This document shows, one piece after another, positions 6,923-15,315 of a stretch of 64,000 nucleotides of DNA. The notes below the pieces were generated by a model. The model did no database searches, was not told where the DNA came from, and saw nothing but the letters and a program-made list of their open reading frames with translations. Each line of letters opens with the position of its first letter. Within the stretch, counting starts at the first letter, position 1. The stretch spans positions 2,881,501 to 2,945,500 of the forward strand of contig NZ_CP025263.1 in the NCBI RefSeq assembly GCF_002843605.1, given 5' to 3'. The stretch comes from Pseudomonas sp. S09G 359 (lineage in GTDB: Bacteria; Pseudomonadota; Gammaproteobacteria; Pseudomonadales; Pseudomonadaceae). The position numbers were made by a program, and so were the translations under genes.

Positions 6923-7155
6923 TACCAGCTGCCGGGTTAAACGATTAATCGACGCCATTCGCCGAAAATTTGAACATGGCGATTTTACTTATATAACGGC
7001 GCTACGCGCTTATGAGGAATGGTTACAACAGAACTGGATTTTGCCGAGTACGCTGGGTTTTGTAAGCGTCTGCCAGGGTCGGTAAGGCGTGGCGGGCAAG
7101 GGCTCGCCAGACACACAATAACCTGTTGGCAGTCTCAAGAAAGGAGAGGTTGACC
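6923..7155 (+). other. Spacer with an unassigned AT-rich ORF
   Basis: This 233-nt spacer is visibly richer in A+T than its flanks (for example 6960-7050). It holds the end of an open frame that begins inside ilvA (6855 or, at an internal ATG, 6885; stop at 7085). The frame contains RKFEHGDFTYITALRAYEEW, which reads like protein, but there is no ribosome-binding site and no recognised family. It could be a small overlapping gene, a gene remnant, or chance. Confidence 0.25.
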
Positions 7156-7425
7156 ATGCTTTCGGAATTAGAACTTCGCAGTATTATTGAAGGAAGTTTC
7201 CTGCCTAAACGGTGCGAATGCACCAAAGCCGAAGATGCTTCGCTGACGATCAAGGTCTATGACGACCGTGACCGTGACCGGGTGGATTTGGAAGTCAAAG
7301 GTATAAACGCTGACAAACTCGACAGCAGTCGAGCCATTTGCAACCTGATCGCCGGGTTGCGCGAAGACCTCAAGCATGCCCACACACCCGTCCTGCAAAG
7401 AGCGGCGGGGCGCGGCGTCTACTAG
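7156..7425 (+). CDS. DUF1652 domain protein
   Basis: An 89-residue cytosolic protein, MLSELELRSIIEGSFLPKRC at its start, recognised as the small DUF1652 family common in Pseudomonas. The start at 7156 follows AAGGAGAGGTTGACC, a strong ribosome-binding site, which excludes the earlier in-frame ATG at 7126. Its stop TAG shares bases with the stop of the convergent gene on the other strand (7422). The function of the family is unknown. Confidence 0.75.
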   Translation: MLSELELRSIIEGSFLPKRCECTKAEDASLTIKVYDDRDRDRVDLEVKGINADKLDSSRAICNLIAGLREDLKHAHTPVLQRAAGRGVY

Positions 7426-7820
7426 GTAGACGCTTGAGGGTGGATGACCGAAGACCTGTGGGCCTGGATAAACGCCAGGCCCAATACGGTTTCTGTTGCC
7501 ACGGCCAGCAGGATCCCAGGGCCGGCATTACCATTGATCCATTCGCTGAATCCCAGTACGGCCAACACCAGGCACCCAACAATGAACCCGGTGGTCATGG
7601 CGCGACGTGTATCGCTGGGCGGTGTATGGCGAGCGCGGTAGAACATGATACCGATGCCCAGGAACAGCGCGGCGTTGCGGCGTGAAACCAACCCGGTGGC
7701 GCTTGAGTATTCGACACTCCACAGCCAAAGCAGCAGGTCGGGGCGCAATCCCCAGACCAGGGCGAGGGCGAAGCACAGCAGGGCGGTAAAGGTGGCGAGG
7801 GGGCGGAAGCTCAACTGCAT
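7422..7820 (-). CDS. Small four-helix integral membrane protein of unknown function
   Basis: A 132-residue protein with about four hydrophobic segments: FTALLCFALALVWGL, the ALFLGIGIMFY region, GFIVGCLVLAVLGF and GILLAVATETVLGLAFI. There are no catalytic motifs. The stop overlaps the stop of the convergent DUF1652 gene. It is probably an inner-membrane protein; no function can be assigned. Confidence 0.6.
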   Translation of the reverse strand: MQLSFRPLATFTALLCFALALVWGLRPDLLLWLWSVEYSSATGLVSRRNAALFLGIGIMFYRARHTPPSDTRRAMTTGFIVGCLVLAVLGFSEWINGNAGPGILLAVATETVLGLAFIQAHRSSVIHPQAST

Positions 7821-7841
7821 GGTGAATCCTTTCAGCCGTAG

Positions 7842-7881
7842 GACAAGCCCGCAAGACTACTCCGTTATAGGCGGGCTTGTC
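7842..7881 (-). terminator. Hairpin between DUF2790 gene and membrane-protein gene
   Basis: A perfect 11 bp inverted repeat, GACAAGCCCGC (7842-7852) and GCGGGCTTGTC (7871-7881), lies in the 78 bp gap. It has no T-run on either strand. It could be a Rho-type end, an mRNA stabiliser, or a minimal REP derivative. Confidence 0.4.
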
Positions 7882-7898
7882 GTGGGTGCTGCACCGGC

Positions 7899-8168
7899 TC
7901 AGTTCTGGAAGTCGCAGGCTTCGGACATTTTCCGATAGCTCACGTCCTCCACTTTGCCGGCCTTGTCGAGGAACTTGATATCTGCCTTGATGACTTTGCA
8001 GTCGTTTGTGGGGGTTTCATTCATGGCCAGGACCTTGGCGATGTTCATCGGCATGCCGTACTGGTAGGGCACGGGTTTGACTACAGCGCTTTGCTCATCG
8101 GCCTGGGCCAGGCCCGACAGGGCTGCCAGCGCGAATGCGCCGCACAGCATCACAGTGCGCAATTTCAT
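7899..8168 (-). CDS. DUF2790 family secreted protein
   Basis: An 89-residue precursor. Residues 1-23 form a signal peptide (MKLRTVMLCGAFALAALSG, cleavage near AQA-DE). The mature part has VKPVPYQYGMPMNIAKVLAM and two cysteines (NDCKVI and SEACDF) that could pair. This pattern is the DUF2790 family of small periplasmic proteins in pseudomonads, whose function is unknown; members often occur near metal or stress genes. A ribosome-binding site (GGAGAAT) lies just before the ATG. Confidence 0.75.
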   Translation of the reverse strand: MKLRTVMLCGAFALAALSGLAQADEQSAVVKPVPYQYGMPMNIAKVLAMNETPTNDCKVIKADIKFLDKAGKVEDVSYRKMSEACDFQN

Positions 8169-8258
8169 GGTGATTCTCCGTCAATGAGTACAGGTTCACT
8201 GTCGGCTTGGGGGATTAACCATCGATTAATTTCGGCCTGGCTGACAAAACCTTCATCT

Positions 8259-10862
8259 TCACCAACTCATGCGCACGCCGGCATTGCCGCTCACACCCTC
8301 CAACGTGTTGCCGTCCAGGTGGGTGTTGTAGTCGGCCGACAGGTACACGCTCACCGATGACGACAGCCTCGCCACCACTCCCGCCCCGAGCGCGGCGCTG
8401 CTGGCGGCGTGGTCGCTTTTGATGCGGTCGGTGCCTGCGTAGGTCACCGTATCGGTGCCGCCGAAAGTGCGCCAGACGTTGGCCCGCAGGTAGGGTTCAA
8501 TCGGCGTGGTGCGCAGCCGGTAATGGCCCTTGATGCGGGCGCCGAGGCGGCCGGTCCAGTAGTCCTGGGAATCGAAGGCAACCGTGGAAATGCCATCGTT
8601 CTGGTCATTCAGGTCGACCTTCTGATAGATCACCTGAGCCTGGGGTTCGACCACCCACTGTTCGGAAACGGTAATGCGGTAGCCGGCTTCGGCGGACAGC
8701 GTCAACGCGTGCCCCTGGGTATCGAGCTTCACCCCACGCACGGAAGTGTTGTGGCCGTCGAGTCGGGTGCCCATGGCGACCAGGTCTACATACGCGCCGC
8801 CGGGGTCGGTGAGGGTCCAATAGGCGCCGAGGTTATCGCCTTCGAGTTTTACCCGCCCTGCGCGGTTGTCCGCAAAGCCCATGGCGAAGCCTTTGACGTC
8901 ACCCTGCAGGCGGCTCTGGCCGACGAACAGGCCAACGCGCTGAAGCTGCCCGCCAAGGGTTTGCGCGGCGTACAGGTCATGGCCGACCTGATAACCCGTG
9001 AGTGAACCGTCGAAACTCGGCTGCACCGTGCCCGACCAGCGCTTGTTGAAATCGCTGCCGTACACCCGACCCCAGCCGGCCGGTGCCGCCCCGGTTTCAC
9101 TCAGCAGGCTTTGTTCTCCCTGGCGGTCATGAAAGGTGCCGAGTGCCTGCACTGTCATCAGCTGTGCGGCGGGGATGACCACTGAGTACACCGGCACTTC
9201 GAGGCGATACAGCGGGATCGGCGCGTCGCCGGCAATGGCGGTCGGCAGCACCGGGCTACCGACGGCAGACTGCGGTGAAGCGGCCGCCGCGACCTGGCTG
9301 GGCGGCGGCGCCGGTGGTGCGATTGGGGCCACTGGCTGCGAGGTGGGCGGCTCCACCGGCGGTTCATCGGGGTCAACCACCGGTGCCGTCGGCGGGATCG
9401 GAGGCACCGGCACCACCACCGGCGGTGTTGGTGGCTCCGGCGGTACGGCCGGCGATTGCACGGCCACCACCGATGAGCGCAAGTACCAGTTGTTCTCCGT
9501 ACCGGCGGTGACGCCGCCTTTGAACAGCAAGTATTCATAGGCTCCCGCCGACACTGAGCCACGCAACGAAAACGCATCAGCGTTGCTGACGGCGCCATTG
9601 AGCGCCTGCACCACTTCAATCCCGCTGCCCTGGGTAAAACCGCCTGCACCGCCGAGGTTGCTCACGGCCAGCTGGCTGTGGCCGGTCAGCGTGCCACCGG
9701 CCACCACCAGTTTGTCGGCCGCGGAGGTGTCGTCGCCGAGTACCGATTGCAGCCACACTTGGCCGTTATTGCCCACGTAGTTGCCATGCACGCTGAGCAC
9801 GTCGCTGGCACTGGCGCTGCCGGTGGTCATGTCGATGGTGCCGGCGTTGTTCAGCGTCGTCAGTTGGCCTGCCGTATAAGCGCGCAGATTGCCTTGGTTC
9901 ACGGCCAGCGTGCTGCTGCCATCAATGTTGAACGTGCCGGTATTGCTGGCGCTGTCACCGAGGAAAAAATCCCCGGCCAGGTCGAGGCGCGAGTGGTTAT
10001 TGAGGTTGACGGTTTCCCAGCCGATATAGCGCGCGGCCGTGCTTGAGGTGCTGTTGTCGAAGCTCAGTTGGTCGTTGCCCAGCCCGCCGTCGATCGACGC
10101 GGTGGTACTCAACAGGCTTTCGCCCAGGCCGCTGAGCACGGCTGTGTCGTTGCCGTCGCCCATCAGCACCGCCGAGTTGATCTGGCCGCCATGGGTCCAC
10201 TTGAAGGTGTCATTGCCGATACTGGCGCGAATCTCGCCATTGATCACACCGCCACTGACGCTGATGCTGTCATCGCCACCACTGGTGCTGATATTACCGC
10301 CGATGAAACCACCGGAAACGATGATGGTGTCGGTGCCAAAACCGGTCACCAGGTTGCCAAGGATCGTGCCGCCGGACAGGTCATAGAGGTTGTTGTCGAG
10401 TTTCATATCGACCCGGCCGATGCTGCCGCCGGTTTGCCGCGCGGTGTCGCCGTCCTCGAAGGCGCCGACAATGGTGCCGCCCGTCATCAGGAACGTGTCG
10501 CGGCCGTCGCCCTGGGCCAGGGCCTGGATCTGGCCGCCGCTGATGGTGAAGGTGTCGATGCCATTGCCTTGCTGCACGGTGCCGGTGACCAGGCCGGAAT
10601 CGATCTGGATGACATCCACGCCGGCGCCGAAAGTGACGTTGCCATTGATAGTGCCGGTGCCACCCGCCGGCAGGTTCAGGCGGTTGTTGCCCAACAGATC
10701 GGTAAGGCCCGCGCTGTTGCCGCTGTCGCAGGTAAAAGTGTCATCACCCGGCCCAGGCGTCAGTGTGCAGGCGGCGAGCGCCGTAGGCGGATTTATGTAA
10801 GGAAGTGAGAGGATGCCGACAGCTAAAACGGCCCAGTAACCCCAAGCGCGTTCTGTGCCCAT
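8259..10862 (-). CDS. Type Va autotransporter adhesin-like protein
   Basis: An 867-residue surface protein. An N-terminal signal peptide ends near TALAA (residue 31). A passenger of beta-helix type follows (about 32-460), made of Gly/Asp/Thr/Ser-rich units such as GTDTIIVSGGFIGGNI and GGDDSISVSGGVINGEI. A Pro/Val-rich linker follows (about 465-535, many PP pairs). The C-terminal 12-stranded autotransporter barrel (about 600-867) ends in GNAGVRMSW, with the required aromatic last residue. No protease or lipase motif is visible in the passenger, so an adhesin or structural role is most likely. The gene is single, upstream of the DUF2790 gene on the same strand. Confidence 0.85.
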   Translation of the reverse strand: MGTERAWGYWAVLAVGILSLPYINPPTALAACTLTPGPGDDTFTCDSGNSAGLTDLLGNNRLNLPAGGTGTINGNVTFGAGVDVIQIDSGLVTGTVQQGNGIDTFTISGGQIQALAQGDGRDTFLMTGGTIVGAFEDGDTARQTGGSIGRVDMKLDNNLYDLSGGTILGNLVTGFGTDTIIVSGGFIGGNISTSGGDDSISVSGGVINGEIRASIGNDTFKWTHGGQINSAVLMGDGNDTAVLSGLGESLLSTTASIDGGLGNDQLSFDNSTSSTAARYIGWETVNLNNHSRLDLAGDFFLGDSASNTGTFNIDGSSTLAVNQGNLRAYTAGQLTTLNNAGTIDMTTGSASASDVLSVHGNYVGNNGQVWLQSVLGDDTSAADKLVVAGGTLTGHSQLAVSNLGGAGGFTQGSGIEVVQALNGAVSNADAFSLRGSVSAGAYEYLLFKGGVTAGTENNWYLRSSVVAVQSPAVPPEPPTPPVVVPVPPIPPTAPVVDPDEPPVEPPTSQPVAPIAPPAPPPSQVAAAASPQSAVGSPVLPTAIAGDAPIPLYRLEVPVYSVVIPAAQLMTVQALGTFHDRQGEQSLLSETGAAPAGWGRVYGSDFNKRWSGTVQPSFDGSLTGYQVGHDLYAAQTLGGQLQRVGLFVGQSRLQGDVKGFAMGFADNRAGRVKLEGDNLGAYWTLTDPGGAYVDLVAMGTRLDGHNTSVRGVKLDTQGHALTLSAEAGYRITVSEQWVVEPQAQVIYQKVDLNDQNDGISTVAFDSQDYWTGRLGARIKGHYRLRTTPIEPYLRANVWRTFGGTDTVTYAGTDRIKSDHAASSAALGAGVVARLSSSVSVYLSADYNTHLDGNTLEGVSGNAGVRMSW

Positions 10863-10938
10863 GAGTCGGTCCTGTTTGTGTACAAATAACTGCGCATAGC
10901 CTTGGGTTTACCGACCAACGCTTCATCTGCGGAAGTCG

Positions 10939-11181
10939 TTAAAAGTCGTCTTTCTCGATGCCCGCCTCTATATCGCCATATATCCCGACTTCTCCAATTG
11001 TTGGCTGCAGTCCAAGTAAAGGGCCCTTGAGCAACACGTCAATAAATATTTGCGAGTCGAATACAGCGAAGTACGTGTTGTAAACGCCATCGTCTGACCC
11101 ATCTGCATTCGCGCTCTCAGCGTGTGCCGCCAATGTCGCCAGCACCACGCACCACAATAAGCAGATCGTTGCATTTTTCAT
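10939..11181 (-). CDS. Small secreted protein of unknown function
   Basis: An 80-residue protein with a signal peptide (MKNATICLLWCVVLATLAAHA, cleavage about residue 21). The acidic mature part includes GVYNTYFAVFDSQIFIDVLL. I do not recognise a family. It lies 76 bp upstream of the autotransporter gene on the same strand, so the two may be co-expressed. GGTTCCTTCCATG-type upstream sequence on the coding strand includes GAGAGGAACC, an acceptable ribosome-binding site. Confidence 0.5.
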   Translation of the reverse strand: MKNATICLLWCVVLATLAAHAESANADGSDDGVYNTYFAVFDSQIFIDVLLKGPLLGLQPTIGEVGIYGDIEAGIEKDDF

Positions 11182-11269
11182 GGAAGGTTCCTCTCGAGTT
11201 GGCAGATGGCAATTGCCGTTTGCTACGCCTGTAGTACTCCCAATACGCCTTTATTTCGCAGCGCACAAC

Positions 11270-11285
11270 CTGTCAACTTTGACAG
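11270..11285. promoter_or_regulatory. Perfect dyad in the divergent intergenic region
   Basis: CTGTCAA-CT-TTGACAG is a perfect 16 bp inverted repeat midway between two divergent secreted-protein genes (10939 and 11384). It overlaps a TTGACA -35-like box (11279-11284) for the rightward gene. The arrangement suits a repressor operator. The regulator is unknown. Confidence 0.4.
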
Positions 11286-11383
11286 TTGTCAGCGCTGAAA
11301 TTTGTGCCATAGCTTATGTATACCCGCGCCTGAGAAACTGCATTTGCCGGCCATGAAATCTATGCTTCAGGGACTGAACAGCC

Positions 11384-12625
11384 ATGAATACCTTGATTAA
11401 AAGTTGCCTCGCTTTCTCCATGCTGGCTTCGATCGCCTATACGGGGCCGGCCAGCGCAGCCACGTTTACCGGGGAGGGGACAGCCGCCGGTGCGCAATGT
11501 CTTTCCCGTGGTGTGAACAACGCGGGGATTGTGGTGGGGAACTGCAAACCCGGTAACTCATCGGGGCCATCTGTGGCCTGGGTGGCACTCACGCCCGGCG
11601 TTGAAACTCCGTTAACCCCCTTGGTCAGTGGCCAAAGCTGCGCCCCTCAGGTGATCAACAACAGTGGGCAAATTGGCGGGGTGTGCAAAACGGCGGACAA
11701 CCGATCCACCGCGGTGGTGTGGAACAGCGCAGCGCCGGGCACCGCTCCGGTGGCGTTGCCGGCTGTGTCGATTTTTGGTACGGGATTGTTACCTGAGACG
11801 TATACGCTTATCAGCGCCTATAACCACAGTGGTGTGTTTGCAGGGGGGAGCTTTAGCGGGACCCATGTTGCGACAGCTGTGTTGTGGTTTCCGGGGAGTC
11901 CGGTTCCGCTGCAATTATCCGCTTTGCATGACGCCTGCCTTCCCGTCAGCGTTAACAACACGCTTATAAGCGGTGTACCGAGCACCGCTATCAACTGCCC
12001 GGACCCCGCGACCGGCAACCTGGTCGGAAAAATCGTGCAAAAGACCGGGCTGCTGGGCGCCTTGGTCACTACGACGTTGCCCGTTCCGGCCGGCAGCACG
12101 CACTGTTCCGTCAGCAGTCTCAACAATGCCGTGCAGATGCTCGGCACCTGCCACTTCACGGCTCCGGATGTGTCTCACGTTGTGTACTGGTCAAGCCCGA
12201 GCGCCGCGCCGATTCAACTGAGCACCATCAGTGGGGTGCCAGGTACACCGCAAATCAGCAGCAAGGGGTTGAACAATAACGGCCATGCCGTTGTGTCTTA
12301 TCAGGACAATAACGGTCAGACCCAACTGGCATTTTGGACACCCTCGACCGGCACCACCCAGTTGATCGCGGAGATCCCGGGCGGCACGCATATACGCTTT
12401 GTGGGGTTGAGCGATAACGACACCGTCGCACTCACCAGCGAAAATGCGGGTGAGCACTCCCAGGCGGCCACCTGGACGTCTGCGGGGGGAACCGTGGCTA
12501 TCCCACAATTCGCCGGAGGTCAGGAAAGCGGGCTGACAGCGATATCGGCGAATGGCGCCTACGTGGCAGGAGGCGCCGAAGACAGCGCTGGCACCGACGA
12601 TGCAGTGGTCGCCACGTTGCCGTAG
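11384..12625 (+). CDS. Secreted repeat protein (HAF-like repeats)
   Basis: A 413-residue protein with a signal peptide (cleavage near PASA-ATF, residue 25). The mature part repeats units of the form N-N-x-G-x-[IV]-x-G, for example GVNNAGIVVGNC, INNSGQIGGVC, SLNNAVQMLGTC and GLNNNGHAVV, at about 45-60 residue spacing. This resembles HAF-type extracellular repeats that form beta-propeller-like blades. Paired cysteines occur in several units. It is divergent from the small secreted gene and near an autotransporter, so it belongs to a cluster of exported proteins. No enzymatic motif was seen and the role is unknown. Confidence 0.6.
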   Translation: MNTLIKSCLAFSMLASIAYTGPASAATFTGEGTAAGAQCLSRGVNNAGIVVGNCKPGNSSGPSVAWVALTPGVETPLTPLVSGQSCAPQVINNSGQIGGVCKTADNRSTAVVWNSAAPGTAPVALPAVSIFGTGLLPETYTLISAYNHSGVFAGGSFSGTHVATAVLWFPGSPVPLQLSALHDACLPVSVNNTLISGVPSTAINCPDPATGNLVGKIVQKTGLLGALVTTTLPVPAGSTHCSVSSLNNAVQMLGTCHFTAPDVSHVVYWSSPSAAPIQLSTISGVPGTPQISSKGLNNNGHAVVSYQDNNGQTQLAFWTPSTGTTQLIAEIPGGTHIRFVGLSDNDTVALTSENAGEHSQAATWTSAGGTVAIPQFAGGQESGLTAISANGAYVAGGAEDSAGTDDAVVATLP

Positions 12626-12741
12626 GCGAGAAGGTTTCCGGGTAAATCAGGGCGGGTAAACTTCCTTGCTACGACCGCCCCCGGGATTGCTGCTGAAACC
12701 TGCAGATGCCCGGCTATACAGTCGGGCTGGCGCGGGTGTGT

Positions 12742-13680
12742 TCAGCCCAGTTGCTGACGATACGGCAGATCCGGCCCGGTCTTGGTGCAGGTCAACGCCG
12801 CCGCGCGGATGGCGAAGCCGAGCATGCTGTCGATCTGCGCGCGGCTGAGCTGTTGCAGCCCCGCGACTGAATCCAGCTGCTGCTCGGTCAGCCAGGCAAT
12901 CAGCGCGGCCTGGAAGGTATCGCCGGCGCCGACGGTATCGGCCATCACCACCTTTACCGCCGGTGCCGACCAACTGCCATGCTGGCGGCTGAACACGCTG
13001 GCGCCGTCGCCGCCACGGGTGAGGAACACCAGCTGGCAACGGTGCTGCAGCCAACCCTGCAGCACGCTCTCTGGGGACTGGTCGGGGTAGAGCAGGTGCA
13101 GGTCTTCATCGCTGACCTTGATCAGGTCGGCATGCTCGACCAACTCCGCCACGCGGTCACGCCACAGCTGGATATCCGGCTGCGGGTTCAGGCGCACGTT
13201 GGGGTCGAGGCTGATCAGGCGCTTGCCGCTTTCGCGCTTGACCAGGCTCAGCAGGCTGTCGCCAATCGGTTGCACCACCAGGGAGAACGAGCCGATATGC
13301 AGCCCGCGCACGTCATCGCCGAGCACCGGCAGGTGCGCGACTTCCAGCAGCCGGTCGGCGCAGCCTTCGCCACGAAAGTTGTATTGCGGTGAGCCGTCGG
13401 CGCCCACCGCGACCATCGACAAGGTGGTGGGCGCCGCAAATTCCACCAGGAACTGTTCGCTCACGCCTTCATCCCTGAGCACTTGCAGCAGGCGCCGCCC
13501 GAGAAAATCAGTCGACAGCCCGCCAAACAGCCCGGCCTCGATGCCGAGGCGGCGCAAACCCACCGCGACATTGAACGGTGAACCGCCGGCAATCGCCTTG
13601 TAAGTGACTTTGGAAGCCTGCCCGCTGGCATCCTCCTCGCTGAAAAAATCAAACAGCGCTTCACCACACACCAAATACAT
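12742..13680 (-). CDS. mtlZ: Fructokinase of the mannitol operon (PfkB family)
   Basis: A 312-residue ribokinase/PfkB-family sugar kinase. The N-terminal GGSPFNVAVGLRRLG substrate motif and the C-terminal DTVGAGDTFQAAL (anion hole and catalytic Asp) are intact. In P. fluorescens MtlZ phosphorylates the fructose made by mannitol dehydrogenase. It is the last gene of the operon, 12 bp after mtlY. No separate promoter is evident. Confidence 0.88.
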   Translation of the reverse strand: MYLVCGEALFDFFSEEDASGQASKVTYKAIAGGSPFNVAVGLRRLGIEAGLFGGLSTDFLGRRLLQVLRDEGVSEQFLVEFAAPTTLSMVAVGADGSPQYNFRGEGCADRLLEVAHLPVLGDDVRGLHIGSFSLVVQPIGDSLLSLVKRESGKRLISLDPNVRLNPQPDIQLWRDRVAELVEHADLIKVSDEDLHLLYPDQSPESVLQGWLQHRCQLVFLTRGGDGASVFSRQHGSWSAPAVKVVMADTVGAGDTFQAALIAWLTEQQLDSVAGLQQLSRAQIDSMLGFAIRAAALTCTKTGPDLPYRQQLG

Positions 13681-13692
13681 AGTCGTTCGCTC

Positions 13693-15174
13693 TTAAAGGG
13701 TTGCCACTAGCTGTTGATAGCGCTCGTAAGCCTGTTGGTAGGCCGCGACATGCGCGGCCACCGGCAGGGTACGGCTGGTCGGGTCGACACTCACGCATTT
13801 GTCGCACAGGCTGGCCAGGGATTCGCCGGACTGGCTCCACGCCGCCTGGATCGCCGCGCCCAGGGCGGCGGCTTCGCTTTGTTCGGTACAGACCACTTCG
13901 GTGTTCATGATATCGGCGACCATCTGCCGCCACACCGGGCTTTTCGAGCCGCCGCCGATCAAGCGGATGCGCAGGCTTTGCAGACCGGTCTGGCGCAGCA
14001 GGTCGAGGCCGTAACGCAGGCCGAAGGTGGTGCCTTCGACCACGGCGCGGCACAGGTTGGCGCGGGTCAGGTTGGTCATGGTCAGGCCATGCAGGCTACC
14101 GGTGGCATGGGGCAGGGCGGGCACGCGTTCACCGTTGAGGAACGGCAGCATGCTCACGCCGTCGGCGCCAATCGGGGCCTGGTCGACCAGGGCGTTGAAT
14201 GCGTTCAAGTCCAGCTCGAACAGCTCGCGGATGACCCCGGTGGCGTTGGTCAGATTCATGGTGCAGATCAACGGCAGCCAACCGCCGCTGGAGGAGCAGA
14301 AGGTGGCGACCGAGGCCTGCGGGCTCACATTCGGTTGGTCGGCAAACGCGTACACGGTGCCGGACGAACCCAGGCTCATGGTGATCACGCCCGGGGCGAT
14401 ATTGCCGGTGCCGATGGCGCCCATCATATTGTCGCCGCCGCCGCTGGACACGCGGGCATTGGGGTTGATACCCAGGCGTTCGGCGATGGCCGGCAGGATC
14501 GTGCCCACGGCCTGGTCGGCCTCGATCAGCTCCGGCAGTGCGGCTTCCAGGCGACCGCTGGGGTCGATGTGTTGAAGCAGCGCCACGTCCCATTCGCGGC
14601 TGCGCACATTGAAGTAACCGGTGCCCGAGGCATCCCCGTATTCCGCCACGGCACGCCCGGTCAGCCAGTAGTTGAGGTAGTCGTGGGGCAGCAGGATATG
14701 CGCGATGCGGGCAAAGATTTCCGGGTGTTGCTCGCGGGTCCAGAGCAGTTTGGACACGGTGTAGCCCGGCGCAATGGCCACTCCCAAGCGTTCCAGGGAG
14801 CCGCTTTCGCCGCCCAGGTGTTGCAGCAGGCGCTCGTTCTCTGGCGCGGTTTCGGTGTCGCACCACAGCTTGGCCGGGCGCAGCACCTGGCCCTGGTCAT
14901 CGAGCAGGACCAGGCCGTGCTGCTGGCCGGAAACGCCGATGCCGAGGATGTCCTGGCCGTCCACGCCGGCCTGTTGCAGGGCGCGGTGGGTGGCTTCGGT
15001 AAAGGCATCCAGCCATTCCTGGGTGTGTTGCTCGCGACGGCCATTGGCGCCGCTGAGCAGCGTGTGGCTGGCAGCGCCCAGGCCCAGCACCTTGCCGCTG
15101 GAGGCGTCGAGGACGATGGCTTTGGTGCCTTGAGTGCCGCAGTCGATGCCGAGGTAGAGGTTTTGCTGGGTCAT
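13693..15174 (-). CDS. mtlY: Xylulokinase of the mannitol/arabitol operon (FGGY family)
   Basis: A 493-residue FGGY carbohydrate kinase. The N-terminal phosphate loop is LGIDCGTQGTKAIV. The ISGQQHG-type block (GIGVSGQQHGLVLLD) identifies the xylulokinase branch, and a second ATPase block is GGGSKSPVWRQMVADI. In the operon it phosphorylates D-xylulose made from D-arabitol by MtlD. A REP palindrome and a CA motif (AACAATAA) lie between it and mtlD, so its expression may differ from the upstream genes. Confidence 0.9.
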   Translation of the reverse strand: MTQQNLYLGIDCGTQGTKAIVLDASSGKVLGLGAASHTLLSGANGRREQHTQEWLDAFTEATHRALQQAGVDGQDILGIGVSGQQHGLVLLDDQGQVLRPAKLWCDTETAPENERLLQHLGGESGSLERLGVAIAPGYTVSKLLWTREQHPEIFARIAHILLPHDYLNYWLTGRAVAEYGDASGTGYFNVRSREWDVALLQHIDPSGRLEAALPELIEADQAVGTILPAIAERLGINPNARVSSGGGDNMMGAIGTGNIAPGVITMSLGSSGTVYAFADQPNVSPQASVATFCSSSGGWLPLICTMNLTNATGVIRELFELDLNAFNALVDQAPIGADGVSMLPFLNGERVPALPHATGSLHGLTMTNLTRANLCRAVVEGTTFGLRYGLDLLRQTGLQSLRIRLIGGGSKSPVWRQMVADIMNTEVVCTEQSEAAALGAAIQAAWSQSGESLASLCDKCVSVDPTSRTLPVAAHVAAYQQAYERYQQLVATL

Positions 15175-15193
15175 GATGGTGTGCTCAGCAGTA

Positions 15194-15201
15194 TTATTGT
15201 T
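15194..15201 (-). promoter_or_regulatory. Candidate Crc/Hfq CA motif before mtlY
   Basis: On the coding strand the sequence AACAATAA (AAnAAnAA pattern) lies about 20-27 nt upstream of the mtlY ATG. Hfq and Crc repress translation at such A-rich sites in pseudomonads. A similar motif precedes mtlE. Confidence 0.45.
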
Positions 15202-15221
15202 GGATTGGTAACCCGGTCAAA

Positions 15222-15310
15222 TGTGGGAGGGGGCTTGCCCCCGATGAGGGAGTGTCAGTTGATGCATCTTTGGCTGACACACCGCTATCGGGGGCAAGCC
15301 CCCTCCCACA
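15222..15310. repeat. REP palindrome inside the mtl operon (mtlD/mtlY gap)
   Basis: Arms TGTGGGAGGGGGCTTGCCCC and complement ending CCCTCCCACA, same family as at 4577. Intra-operon REP hairpins can protect upstream mRNA or cause partial termination, which would separate mtlD from mtlYZ levels. Confidence 0.85.
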
Positions 15311-15315
15311 TTTTT

